From Azophilus sp965221755 (lineage in GTDB: Bacteria > Pseudomonadota > Gammaproteobacteria > Pseudomonadales > Azotimanducaceae), in NCBI GenBank assembly GCA_965221755.1, contig OZ244921.1, positions 2,914,001-2,978,000 of the forward strand: a stretch of 64,000 nt of DNA, read 5' to 3'. This document shows positions 55,936 to 64,000 of this stretch, in pieces. The translations under genes and the position numbers were made by a program. Position 1 is the first letter of the stretch. Each line of letters begins with the position of its first letter. The notes beneath the pieces are model-generated. The model was not told where the DNA came from. It saw only the letters and a list, made by a program, of their open reading frames with translations, and made no database searches.

Positions 55936-57246
55936 TCAACCGTCCTTGGCCTTGAATTCGATGTGCAGCTCCTTCAACGCCCGCAGGGCGAAGTTGGGCG
56001 CGATGGCGAAGTCGTTTTTGCCTGGCGCGAACCAGAGTTCGTCAACGCGGTCCACCAAGGCCTTGAACGACCAGTACATCTCCCGCCGGGCCAAGGGCGC
56101 GCCCAGGCAGTGGTGGATGCCGGAGCCGAAGGCCAGGTGCCGGCCCGGCTTGTCCCGGTTTAGGTCGAGTCGCTCCGGGCACTCGAACTCGCGCTCGTCG
56201 CGGTTGGCGGCGGCGTAGCGGATGTTGAGCATGGCCCCTTGCGGTATGGTGACGCCGTGCAGTTCGATGTCCTTGGCGGCGGTGCGGAACAGCCCCTGCA
56301 CCGGCCCTTCGAGGCGCAGCACCTCCTCGCAGAAGGTGCGCAGGTGCTTGTCGGGGTCCGCCTTGAGCATGGCCCAGGCTTCGGGGTTCTCCACCAGCAG
56401 CTTGACGCCGTAGCCGATGGCGTTGGTGGAGGTCTCCGAGCCGCCGACGAAGGTGTCCGCCATCATCTCCGCGTGCAGCTCGTTGTCGTTGAGCGGGCGG
56501 CCCCATTCCGGGATGACGCGGTTCACCAGATCGGAGAGCAGGGTGTCGTCGGGTTCCCGGCGCAGCCGCTCAAAGATGGGCTGGAAGTAGTGCTGGGCCT
56601 CGATCTCCATCTCCACCGACCACTGCTCCTCCGCCTCGCTCTGCATCATGCCCAAGCGCTGCACCCAAGCGTCGGTCCAGGCCTTGATTTGCCAGATGTC
56701 CGCCTCCGGCACACCCATTTGGCGGCCGATGATGATCAGCGGCAGCGGCACGGCGAACTGCTTGACCCAATCGCAGCGGCCGTCGTCGATGAAGGCGTCG
56801 ATCAGCTTGTAGGCGGTCTCCTTGACGAAGGGGTCCATGGCGTCGATCTTCTTCGGGCGGAAGGCCTCGTTGAACATGGCCCGCATCTGCTTGTGGTTGG
56901 GATCATCGCGCCCGGCCAAGGTGGGGGCGGGCACCCAGCCCTTGTCCTTGTACAGATTGAGCATGCGCTCGGCGCGCTCGGGATCGATGCGCCCCCGGCC
57001 GCCGCCTTGGCCGCCGCGCATGCCGTTGATGTAGGCCTCAGTGTCAAGCAGGATGGCCCGCAGATCCTCGAAGCGGGTGATGACGTAGAAGCCCGTCAGC
57101 GGATCCTTCCATGCCGGCGCGTCGTCGCGCAGCCTGCCGTAGGCATGGTAGGGGCAGTTCTGCAGGTCCGCATCGAGCAGGTTGATGTCGTCAACGGTCT
57201 CCGGGACCACCGGTTGGTAGGGTTGCTTGGGTTGCGCTTCGCTCAT
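55936..57246 (-). CDS. Cytochrome P450
   Basis: From the ATG at 57246 (MSEAQPKQ) the product has 436 residues. The I-helix is FVGGSETSTNAIG, the ExxR is EEVLRLE, and the heme loop HLAFGSGIHHCLGAPLAR carries the Cys ligand with the standard Phe. It shares long identical blocks with the P450 at 22213-23502 (for example KQFAVPLPLIII and HYFQPIFERLRREPD), so the two are paralogues. It needs ferredoxin partners not found here. It is divergent from a TonB receptor that may import its substrate. Confidence 0.93.
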   Translation of the reverse strand: MSEAQPKQPYQPVVPETVDDINLLDADLQNCPYHAYGRLRDDAPAWKDPLTGFYVITRFEDLRAILLDTEAYINGMRGGQGGGRGRIDPERAERMLNLYKDKGWVPAPTLAGRDDPNHKQMRAMFNEAFRPKKIDAMDPFVKETAYKLIDAFIDDGRCDWVKQFAVPLPLIIIGRQMGVPEADIWQIKAWTDAWVQRLGMMQSEAEEQWSVEMEIEAQHYFQPIFERLRREPDDTLLSDLVNRVIPEWGRPLNDNELHAEMMADTFVGGSETSTNAIGYGVKLLVENPEAWAMLKADPDKHLRTFCEEVLRLEGPVQGLFRTAAKDIELHGVTIPQGAMLNIRYAAANRDEREFECPERLDLNRDKPGRHLAFGSGIHHCLGAPLARREMYWSFKALVDRVDELWFAPGKNDFAIAPNFALRALKELHIEFKAKDG

Positions 57247-57394
57247 GGCCGTAGCCCTTATTGGGCTGTTTCCCCCTCGGAAATCGGTGCTGCGGAAGAA
57301 TAGCAGAAAAGCACGGACGATTGGCCAAATTAAGACGGCATAGCGAAATTTTGAGAAAAAAGTGAAAAAATGGTCAAGAAAGAGTAACAGTTCT

Positions 57395-57423
57395 GTAACA
57401 AAACTGGATTTTTCGATTACAAT
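57395..57423 (+). promoter_or_regulatory. Probable sigma-70 promoter for the TonB receptor
   Basis: GTAACA (57395-57400) and TACAAT (57418-57423) are 17 bases apart, matching -35 and -10 boxes at 4 and 5 of 6 positions. The region 57300-57425 is AT-rich compared with its surroundings. It lies 125 bases upstream of the ATG at 57548, leaving a long leader. The divergent P450 start is at 57246. Confidence 0.5.
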
Positions 57424-57547
57424 CCGCCGCGCCACGACCCGCCGCTGCATCGGCATGTCCACGACGCACCGGGGCGCGGCGCGGCTGGAAGCGGCCCGAC
57501 GAGCGGCGCCGCGCAGTCAATCAAAGGGACTTAAGGGAGCGTTTTCG

Positions 57548-60500
57548 ATGTTGCAATCAAGCCGTTTCAATTTCATGAGGGGCAGGCCCGCCATCGCCGC
57601 CCTGCTGGCGATGGCGGGCCTGCCCGCGGTCGCATACGCGCAAGCGGAGCAAGCTGCACAATCCGAGCAAAGCGCAGTGGAGGAGGTGGTGGTCACCGGC
57701 TCGCGCATTCGGGACCGCAACGTTTACAGCTCCTCGCAGATCACCACGGTGAGCATCGAGGACATCGCCGACCGCGGCATCACGCGGGTGGAGGATTACC
57801 TCAACGACCTGCCGCAGGTGTCCCCCGGACAGGCGATCACGGCGTCCAACGGCGCTACCGGAGCCGCCACGGTGAACCTCCGAAACCTAGGGGCTGAGCG
57901 AACGCTGGTGCTTCTTAACGGCAAACGGCTGGCGCCGGGCACCACGAACGGCGACAACGCGGCGGACTTGAACTCCGTGCCGTCGCTCCTGCTGCAGCGG
58001 GTGGAGGTGCTGACCGGCGGCGCATCCTCGGTGTACGGATCGGATGCGGTCGCGGGGGTGGTCAATTTCATCCTCGACGATGAATTCGAAGGATTCAAGG
58101 CCAGCTACACCCACAGCTTCTACCAGCACGAGAACAACGACGGCACGTTGCGTGACTTGGTGCGCTCCTACGACTACGAGGTTGCCGACGGCAACGTCAC
58201 CACCGGCAACACCGACAAGATCGCCGTCGCCTTCGGCGGGTCGGTCTTCGAAGGCCGGGGCCACATCACCGGCTTCGTCGAGTACACCGACACCGCGCCC
58301 ATCTTGCAGGGCGACTACGACATTTCCGCCTGTGCCCTGTCCGGCGGCACGTCACGCTGCGGCGGCTCCTCGACCATCCCGCCGGGACGGTGGGCGGACT
58401 TTGGCGCCTACGGCAGGGCAGGGTTCGTCAACGTCGACCCTGACGTCACGGGGTTGGATCTCAAGGTCGAGGGCGATGAGTTCGTGCCCAGGGCCGGCCA
58501 GACCTACAACTTCAACCCGACCAACTTCTTCCAGCGCCCCGACGAGCGGCTGAACGCCGGCTTCTTCGGCAAGTTCGCCGTCAACGAGTACGTTGAGGCC
58601 TATGCCAGCATCCGCTCCATGAATTCCGAGTCCAACGCGCAGATCGCCTATTCCGGCACCTTCGGCAACATCGACTCGCTGCCGTGCTACAACCCGCTGC
58701 TGTCCAAGCAGCAGTACGACGTCGCCTGCGGCAACTGGACCGGCATGGGCGGCGACCACGCGCCGGACTTCGCCACGGCCGCCGAGGCGCTGGCCTACAT
58801 CTCCTCCCTCGACATCGCCGTCGGGGCAGGCGACATCATTGACTACAACGCGCCGCTCACCTCCTTGAAGCGCAACGTCGAGGGCGGTCCGCGCCAGCTC
58901 ACCACCCAGTTCGACAACATCGTCCAGCTGTACGGGCTGCGCGGGGAGTTCGCCGAGACCTGGAGCTACGACCTGTCCTTCCAGCATTCCGAAATCGAGT
59001 ACTCGGAGGAATACCGCAACGACCTTTCGGTGACGGCCATGAATCGCGCCATCGACGTCATCAGCGTGGCTGGCGTTCCCACCTGCGTGGCCACCTTGAC
59101 CGGCGCCGATGACGCTTGCATCCCCTACAACCTGTTCAGCGGCGGATTGCCGGGCGACCAAGGCATCCAAGCCGTGATCGACGGCGGCGAGGAGCTGCAG
59201 CGCTACATCGCCAATTCGACCTTCGTGAACGGCACCGGGGAGCAGAGCATCGTCCAAGCCGTGGTTTCCGGCCAATCCGGCATCAGCATTCCCGGCGCGC
59301 CCAGCTCCATTTCGGTGGCCTTGGGCTATGAGTACAAGGACTTGAAGACCGACTTCCGGCCCGACCGTCCGAGCCGCACCGGCGACCGCTCGGGTTCCGG
59401 CGGCGCCACCCTGCCCTTGGCCGGCAGCTACGACGCACACGAGTACTTCGTGGAGCTGGGCATTCCGGTGCTTGATTCGCTCAGCGTCGATGCGGGCTAC
59501 CGCTACGCCGACTACTCGACGGGCGCGGAGACCAACACTTGGAAGGTTGGCGCTTTTTGGCAGGCGCTGCCGGATGTTGCCCTGCGCGGCTCGTACCAGT
59601 CCTCGATACGCCATCCGAACCTCTTCGAGCTGTTCCGGGCCACGGGCTTCAACCTCACGGACCTTCCCGACGACCCCTGCGGCCTGTCCATGTCCGCCAC
59701 CCAAGCCCAGTGCGCGAACACCGGGCTGGCCCCCAGCCTCTACGGCACTGACCTCAAGTCCCCGGCGGATCAGTACAACATTCTGCAAGGCGGCAACCCC
59801 GACGTTGAGCCGGAGAAGGCGGACTCGATCACCCTTGGCGCGGTGCTGACGCCCTCGTTCGCGTCCGGGCTGGTGCTCACCGTTGACTACTTCGACATCC
59901 AGTTGGAGAAGAAGATCAACGATGGCATTCCGGCAGCCACCGCGCTGAGCAAGTGCTTGGAAACCGGCATTGCGACCTTTTGCGACCTCATTAACCGCAA
60001 TCCGGGGAACGGCTCGCTGTGGCTGACCGGCGGGTACATCTCGGCGCAGACGGTCAACCTAGCTGAAGAGACCGTGCGGGGCATCGACATCATCTTCGAC
60101 TACGGCTTCGATTCGCCGTTGGGCCTGGTCTCGCTGCAAGGCGTGACCACCTATCTCATCGAATCCGACCTGATCGAGCTGCCCGGCGAGCCAGCGCTCA
60201 ATTGCGGGGGCGTTTGGGGGCTTGGCTGCGACAAGAATCCCCGGCCGGATTGGAGCGGCAACTACAAGGCGAAGCTGGATACCGCCTATGGCGTCGGGGT
60301 TTCGCTGTCGATGCGCTATCTTGGCAAGACCAAGGACTTGGGCGCCAACAACATCGACTTCCCCGCGCAGACCTACTGGGATCTGACCCTGAACTGGACT
60401 CCGCTGGAGAACTACAGCGCCACCGTCGGCTTCTCCAACCTGTTCGACAACAATCCCCCGGTCACCTCCGATGCCGGCACGGCGCCGGGCAACGGCAACA

Positions 60501-60565
60501 CGTTCCCCGCGTACTTTGACGCCCTCGGCCGCTACATCTTCTTCAATGTGGGCGTGGCCTTTTGA
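57548..60565 (+). CDS. TonB-dependent outer-membrane receptor
   Basis: The ATG at 57548, with GGGAG upstream, gives 1005 residues. The signal peptide is GRPAIAALLAMAGLPAVAYA. The TonB box is EEVVVTGSRI. The plug has ERTLVLLNGKRLAPGTTNGD and VYGSDAVAGVVNFILDDEFE. The long barrel contains SLQGVTTYLIE and ends NVGVAF with a terminal Phe for BAM recognition. Its extracellular loops contain several Cys pairs. It probably imports an organic compound; the divergent P450 is a likely metabolic partner. A strong hairpin lies in the signal-sequence codons. Confidence 0.94.
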   Translation: MLQSSRFNFMRGRPAIAALLAMAGLPAVAYAQAEQAAQSEQSAVEEVVVTGSRIRDRNVYSSSQITTVSIEDIADRGITRVEDYLNDLPQVSPGQAITASNGATGAATVNLRNLGAERTLVLLNGKRLAPGTTNGDNAADLNSVPSLLLQRVEVLTGGASSVYGSDAVAGVVNFILDDEFEGFKASYTHSFYQHENNDGTLRDLVRSYDYEVADGNVTTGNTDKIAVAFGGSVFEGRGHITGFVEYTDTAPILQGDYDISACALSGGTSRCGGSSTIPPGRWADFGAYGRAGFVNVDPDVTGLDLKVEGDEFVPRAGQTYNFNPTNFFQRPDERLNAGFFGKFAVNEYVEAYASIRSMNSESNAQIAYSGTFGNIDSLPCYNPLLSKQQYDVACGNWTGMGGDHAPDFATAAEALAYISSLDIAVGAGDIIDYNAPLTSLKRNVEGGPRQLTTQFDNIVQLYGLRGEFAETWSYDLSFQHSEIEYSEEYRNDLSVTAMNRAIDVISVAGVPTCVATLTGADDACIPYNLFSGGLPGDQGIQAVIDGGEELQRYIANSTFVNGTGEQSIVQAVVSGQSGISIPGAPSSISVALGYEYKDLKTDFRPDRPSRTGDRSGSGGATLPLAGSYDAHEYFVELGIPVLDSLSVDAGYRYADYSTGAETNTWKVGAFWQALPDVALRGSYQSSIRHPNLFELFRATGFNLTDLPDDPCGLSMSATQAQCANTGLAPSLYGTDLKSPADQYNILQGGNPDVEPEKADSITLGAVLTPSFASGLVLTVDYFDIQLEKKINDGIPAATALSKCLETGIATFCDLINRNPGNGSLWLTGGYISAQTVNLAEETVRGIDIIFDYGFDSPLGLVSLQGVTTYLIESDLIELPGEPALNCGGVWGLGCDKNPRPDWSGNYKAKLDTAYGVGVSLSMRYLGKTKDLGANNIDFPAQTYWDLTLNWTPLENYSATVGFSNLFDNNPPVTSDAGTAPGNGNTFPAYFDALGRYIFFNVGVAF
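57581..57624 (+). repeat. Perfect 18-bp inverted repeat in the start of the receptor gene
   Basis: GGCAGGCCCGCCATCGCC (57581-57598) is perfectly inverted as GGCGATGGCGGGCCTGCC (57607-57624), with an 8-base loop. It begins 33 bases after the ATG and lies wholly within the signal-peptide codons (GRPAIAALLAMAGLPA). The mRNA hairpin would be very stable and could slow translation or act in attenuation. Chance symmetry of Ala/Gly/Pro codons is possible but an 18-bp perfect stem is unlikely. Confidence 0.7.
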
Positions 60566-60625
60566 CCGTCGGCAACGGCGACCTTCGATCTTGTCGGACT
60601 GCCAAGACCATCAAACAAGACCATC

Positions 60626-60654
60626 AAAAAAGGGCGGTTTCGACCGCCCTTTTT
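60626..60654 (+). terminator. Rho-independent terminator after the TonB receptor
   Basis: AGGGCGGT and ACCGCCCT form an 8-bp stem around the stable TTCG loop, followed by TTTT and preceded by an A-run. It lies 60 bases after the receptor stop and is symmetric enough to work on the minus strand as well. Confidence 0.93.
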
Positions 60655-60769
60655 CCGCCGTTCGGAACTTGAAGGCATTGCCGCGCTGCTGCCACGCGGT
60701 GCGGCCCACGCGGATCCCTTGGCGCGGAGGGCTGGCGTTTAGGGGCCGCAGGCTTGGAATCCGGACGCT

Positions 60770-61159
60770 TCAGCTTTCCGTTTTGGCAAGGGACGGCAGC
60801 GCCGACGCCTGTCCGGCGGCTGGCTTGCGGCCATGGGAGGCTTGGATCATGCCTTCAATCCTAGCGATGCCGGCGCTCATTTCATTGAACTGCGACTCAA
60901 GCCTCTCGAAGCGCACGACGAAGCGGTTCTCCATATGGTCCAGCCGTCGGTCCATCCGTTCAAAGCGGGCATCCACCTGCTCGAAGCGGGCGTCCACCTG
61001 CTCGAAGCGGGCGTCCACCTGCTCGAAGCGGGCGTCCACCTGCTCGAAGCGGGCGTCCGTCGCGCTCGACACCGACAGGATGGTCGCTTGGTTCACGCCG
61101 ATGATGCTGGCCCCCACCAGCAGGGTGGTGGTCATGTTGGCATTGATCCTGTGCTTCAT
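60770..61159 (-). CDS. Small membrane-anchored coiled-coil protein with four DARFEQV heptads
   Basis: From the ATG at 61159 the product has 129 residues. It is a paralogue of the protein at 793-1128: the same N-terminal anchor (TTTLLVGASIIGVNQATIL), the same coiled-coil core and ARIEGMIQASHGR. It has four exact DARFEQV heptads against two; the 21-base unit is repeated at 60965-61048. The extreme C-terminus differs. The promoter-side DNA is also conserved between the copies. Function is unknown; scaffold or sensor roles would fit a membrane coiled coil. Confidence 0.75.
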   Translation of the reverse strand: MKHRINANMTTTLLVGASIIGVNQATILSVSSATDARFEQVDARFEQVDARFEQVDARFEQVDARFERMDRRLDHMENRFVVRFERLESQFNEMSAGIARIEGMIQASHGRKPAAGQASALPSLAKTES

Positions 61160-61284
61160 GGCGGCTCCTTGACGACATTGTGGCTGAACGCACGTTGAAT
61201 TGTCGAGCATTTGGCTGGTCGCCGTCTGTAGGAAATCGCTGAATTTTTGTGCGACATCTCGGAATCTTGCCTACCCGACGATCG

Positions 61285-61437
61285 CGGAGTTTCGCGCCAG
61301 CGAAACTCCATCCGCGCCCGCGCAGCGGGCGCGCGTGTGTACGGGTTCAGAAACATCCCGGAACCTGACCCACGCAACGGCAGCGGAGTTTCGCGCCAGC
61401 GAAACTCCATCCGCGCCCGCGCAGCGGGCGCGCGTGT
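61285..61437. repeat. Two 54-base direct repeats, each with a hairpin
   Basis: Identical 54-base units at 61285-61338 and 61384-61437 begin with the palindrome GGAGTTTCGC-GCCA-GCGAAACTCC and continue with CCCGCGCAGCGGGCGCGCG, a second short palindrome. The spacer (61336-61371) holds, on the minus strand, the dispersed repeat also at 21003 and 53849. The 20694 palindrome is a third, shorter copy. It lies 70 bases upstream of the WS/DGAT gene. Confidence 0.75.
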
Positions 61438-61506
61438 TGCGAAACCAGACGGCGATGGGCATAGTTCGCGCCCGCGGGCGCCGTTTGCGCCCAGAGGGTT
61501 GATGCC

Positions 61507-63000
61507 ATGCGGCTTTCGGATCACGACGCGGCCTTCCTTTACGCAGAGACCGCCAGCGGCCCCATGCACGGGGCCAACATCGCGGTGGTGGAGGGGCAAC
61601 TGTCCTTGGAGACGGTGCGCGCCCACGTTGCCCGCCGCCTGCACTTGGTGCCGCGGCTGCGTCAGCGGCTGGTCTTTGCGCCCTTCAATCTGGCCCATCC
61701 GAAGTGGATGGATGATCCCAAGTTCGACATTGCCCGGCACGTCAAGGGGCATTCGCTGGAACCGGGCGCCACCCTGGATGAGGCTTTGGCGGCAGCGGCC
61801 GAGCTGGCTGAGCCCCTGCTGCCCAGGGATCGGCCTTTGTGGCTCACTTATGTCATTGCAGGCGTCGAGGAGCGCACGGTGCTGGTGCAGATGGCCCATC
61901 ACGCCATGGCGGACGGCGCATCGGGCGTGGACATTTCCCTGGTGTTGTTCGACCTTCAGGCCAACGCGCCGGAACCTGCGGCGGCGCCGGCGCCTTGGTC
62001 CCCCGCGCCCTTGCCCGGCGCTGCTGAACTGGCCGCCGAAGCCCTGCGCGAGCAAGTCGAGTCGATGCTGGACGGCAATCCGTTCGCGGCAATGCGGCGT
62101 GGCGACGGACGCATGGAGATGCTGCGCCGGGCGGGCGAATCCATCACCCGATTCCTGGCTGAGCCGGTGCTGACGGCGCCTTGGAACCTCGGATTGGTGG
62201 GGCCGAAGCGCGCAATGGCTTGGCGGCGCTACGGCTTCGGGGATTTTCGCAAGATTCGGCGTCGCTTCGGCGGCACCATCAACGACGTGGTGCTGTCGGT
62301 GGCGGCGGAAGGCGCGGCCCGCTATCTGGCGGACGGCCGTCGCGAGGCTGCGGGCAGCAACCTGCGCGTCATGTGCCCGGTCAACGTCCGGCAGGAGAAC
62401 GAGCAGGGCGCCTTGGGCAACCGGGTGTCGGGCATTTTCCCCATGTTCCCGGCGGCCCCGATGAGCGTCGTGGAGCGCTTGCGCAAGGTTCGCCAGGAAA
62501 TGGAGCAGATCAAGCAGAATCGCGAGGCCCAGGCCCTCCAGGAGTTGATGGAGTCGATGCCGTCGCCGCCGCCGCTGGCCATGGCGCCCGCCCAATTGGT
62601 GGGCGGCCCCTTCGATCCCACGGCGCTCGCCGCCCGCATCCCGCCGCCGCCGCTCCCTTGGGGCGCGTCAATGCCCATGGCCGGCTTCAACTTCACCTGC
62701 ACCAACGTGCCCGGCGTGCAGGTGCCCCAGTACATTGCCGGCCGCCAAGTGCTTGACGTGCTGGGGATGCTGATGCTGGGCGGGGTTTTGGGCTATGGGC
62801 TGGCGGTGACCAGCTACAACAGGCAGCTTTGCTTCACCTTGGTGTGCGACCCTAGGCTGATGCCGGACGTTGAGCGCATGGCGGACAGCTTGGACGGCGC
62901 CTTCAGGGAGTTGCTCGCGGCAGCCTGTGGCGAGGATGCGCCCAAGCCAGGGGCGGCGGCACGGCAAACACCAACAAGAACAATGGAAAACCCGCAATGA
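61507..63000 (+). CDS. Wax ester synthase/diacylglycerol acyltransferase (WS/DGAT)
   Basis: The product has 497 residues. The active-site motif is HHAMADG (131-137), with the second His as the base. Other landmarks are the N-terminal SDHDAAFLYAETASGPMHGA, the central PRYxxG-like region RKIRRRFGGTINDVVLSVAA, and FNFTCTNVPGVQVP and GYGLAVTSYNRQLCFTLVCD near the C-terminus. It should esterify fatty alcohols or diacylglycerol with acyl-CoA for storage lipids. It overlaps the GNAT gene by 4 bases. The start ATG follows a GTTGATGCC context without a strong box. Confidence 0.92.
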   Translation: MRLSDHDAAFLYAETASGPMHGANIAVVEGQLSLETVRAHVARRLHLVPRLRQRLVFAPFNLAHPKWMDDPKFDIARHVKGHSLEPGATLDEALAAAAELAEPLLPRDRPLWLTYVIAGVEERTVLVQMAHHAMADGASGVDISLVLFDLQANAPEPAAAPAPWSPAPLPGAAELAAEALREQVESMLDGNPFAAMRRGDGRMEMLRRAGESITRFLAEPVLTAPWNLGLVGPKRAMAWRRYGFGDFRKIRRRFGGTINDVVLSVAAEGAARYLADGRREAAGSNLRVMCPVNVRQENEQGALGNRVSGIFPMFPAAPMSVVERLRKVRQEMEQIKQNREAQALQELMESMPSPPPLAMAPAQLVGGPFDPTALAARIPPPPLPWGASMPMAGFNFTCTNVPGVQVPQYIAGRQVLDVLGMLMLGGVLGYGLAVTSYNRQLCFTLVCDPRLMPDVERMADSLDGAFRELLAAACGEDAPKPGAAARQTPTRTMENPQ

Positions 63001-63605
63001 ACAATGCAGCAACCCAGTCCGACGATGCGTTTGGCGACGTGGCGGACGGCTACCCGAAGACCGTCAGCCTGTCCGGCCAGGAAGTGGAAATCCGCATCCT
63101 TGGCGTCGAGGACCGGGCGCCGGTGCTGGCCTTCGCGCAAGCGCTGCCGGAGCAGGACCTGCTCTTCCTGCGGCTCGACATCACCGAGCCGGACATCGTC
63201 GATGCTTGGCTGGCCAACATCAGCAGCGGCGCCACCTGCTCGTTGTGCGCCTATGCGGGGGGCGAGTTCGTCGGTTACGCCACGGTCGAGCGCAACCCGG
63301 CCCGCTGGACGCGGCGGGTCGGCGAGATACGGGTCAACGTCGCGCCCAGCCTGCGCTCGCACGGCTTGGGCCGCAGCCTCACCTCGCAGATATTCGACAT
63401 CGCGCGGGCCATGGGCCTGAAGAAGCTGGTGGCGCACATGACGCCCGACCAAGCGGGCGCCCAGGCGGCGTTCAAGCGGCTCGGGTTCGTCCCGGAGGCG
63501 CTGCTTGCGGACCATGTGGAGGACCGCCACGGCGACGCCCATGACTTGGTCATCATGTCCTACGACGTGGACGGCCACTCCGGGCACATGGACGATCCGC
63601 TCTAG
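62997..63605 (+). CDS. GNAT-family N-acetyltransferase
   Basis: The product has 202 residues. The acetyl-CoA-binding region is IRVNVAPSLRSHGLGRSLTS (RxxGxG/A form), followed by RAMGLKKLVAHMTPDQAGAQ and AAFKRLGFVPEALLADHVE. It may acetylate a small molecule or protein. It is coupled to the WS/DGAT gene by an ATGA overlap. The substrate is unknown. Confidence 0.86.
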   Translation: MNNAATQSDDAFGDVADGYPKTVSLSGQEVEIRILGVEDRAPVLAFAQALPEQDLLFLRLDITEPDIVDAWLANISSGATCSLCAYAGGEFVGYATVERNPARWTRRVGEIRVNVAPSLRSHGLGRSLTSQIFDIARAMGLKKLVAHMTPDQAGAQAAFKRLGFVPEALLADHVEDRHGDAHDLVIMSYDVDGHSGHMDDPL

Positions 63606-63609
63606 CCGA

Positions 63610-64000
63610 CTAGCCGTAGCTTGCGCCCATGCCGGCACGAACGTCGTTGTTCACCCCGTAGGGCGCGATGGGATAGCGCAGGCCGTTGCGGGACAGCGCT
63701 GCCAAGCCGGCGATGATCTTCGGCAGGAAGCGCGGCGGCAGCGCCATCAGCAGCTCGTCCTCCATGACCCCGCCGTACCGCCGTTCGGCGAAGCAGGGTA
63801 TCGACAGGCTCGGCTCGCCGGTGGCCAAAGCCCGGCCCCAGGAGTCCGCGCAGGCGGATTCGCCGACGCAACCCCACTCCAGCTTCTTGTAGCCGGTCCA
63901 CTGCAGCCCGTTGATGAACAGGATCATCTGCGCCGGCGTGGCGTAGATCAGGCAAATGTCCGGCGGATTCAGCCGGCCGCTGGCCAAAGGACTCACTGCC
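63610..64000 (-). CDS. DUF169 family protein, 5' partial
   Basis: The C-terminal 130 residues are inside the window; the frame is open at the right edge, and the GTG at 63996 is internal. It has PPDICLIYATPAQMILFING, CVGESACADSWGRALATGEP and SIPCFAERRYGGVMEDELLM followed by PPRFLPKIIAGLAALSRNGL, as in DUF169 proteins, which carry conserved cysteines and may bind metal or DNA. The gene converges on the GNAT gene with a 4-base gap. Confidence 0.8.
   Translation of the reverse strand, partial: AVSPLASGRLNPPDICLIYATPAQMILFINGLQWTGYKKLEWGCVGESACADSWGRALATGEPSLSIPCFAERRYGGVMEDELLMALPPRFLPKIIAGLAALSRNGLRYPIAPYGVNNDVRAGMGASYG

Noticed and set aside
57362..57547. Longer N-terminus for the second TonB receptor
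   Set aside because: The extra 62 residues are basic and lie upstream of a good ribosome-binding site and signal peptide at 57548.
60965..61048. Four 21-base direct repeats, considered as a CRISPR or satellite
   Set aside because: There are no spacers; the units are contiguous and encode in-frame heptads.

Overview
The window is GC-rich, densely packed bacterial chromosome. Genes commonly overlap by 4 or 8 bases and GTG starts are frequent. Gene content (two-subunit 2-oxoacid:ferredoxin oxidoreductase, MltF-type transglycosylase, bactofilin, large TonB-dependent receptors, uvrB, Na+-translocating decarboxylase beta subunit) fits a Gram-negative, most likely a gammaproteobacterium. A marine or host-associated lifestyle is an inference from the solute and xenobiotic catabolism, the toxin-antitoxin modules and the effector-like locus. 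No rRNA is present; the only RNA gene found is tRNA-Pro(CGG) at 29266-29342.

Layout. 1-2836: end of an oad operon, a small membrane-anchored coiled-coil gene, and two copies of a hotdog thioesterase flanking a hicBA module. 2444-10374 (minus): a catabolic operon with polysaccharide deacetylase, acyl-CoA dehydrogenase, CaiB-type CoA transferase, MmgE/PrpD protein, PaaK-like ligase, amidase and thioesterase. 10480-16171 (plus): a divergent operon with methyltransferase, two unknown small ORFs, VOC protein, MDR reductase, Rieske oxygenase alpha subunit and SnoaL-like protein. Together these look like activation, CoA-thioester and ring-oxidation steps for an unidentified organic substrate.

16.2-28.4 kb is an accessory and decay region. 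It holds a frameshifted IS transposase, a SnoaL-like gene, a ThuA-like gene, vapBC, a MITE with target-site duplication, a SnoaL fragment, an IS630 fragment joined to a cytosine-5 methyltransferase fragment, a P450, an AAA/DUF4143 ATPase, remnants of vapC, P450 and symporter, an intact Na+/solute symporter, and a frameshifted Mrr-type endonuclease.

28.4-51 kb is mostly core-like: SDR, tRNA-Pro, korAB, uvrB, MFS, bactofilin, M50 protease, enoyl-CoA hydratase, GST-like protein, nitronate monooxygenase-like protein, mltF, dihydroorotase, RidA and MoxR-like ATPase. Two unusual loci sit inside it. One is a TGT paralogue coupled to a homologue of the aminoglycoside-resistance 16S rRNA m7G1405 methyltransferases (35788-37714). 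The other is a type III-like chaperone next to a large PI3/4-kinase-like effector candidate (41056-44106).

51-64 kb carries two TonB receptors, an AAA ATPase/HNH pair resembling Septu-type defence (54026-55893), a second P450, a longer paralogue of the coiled-coil gene, short palindromic repeats, a WS/DGAT acyltransferase, a GNAT protein and a partial DUF169 gene.

All functional assignments come from reading motifs in the sequence; no database search was run.
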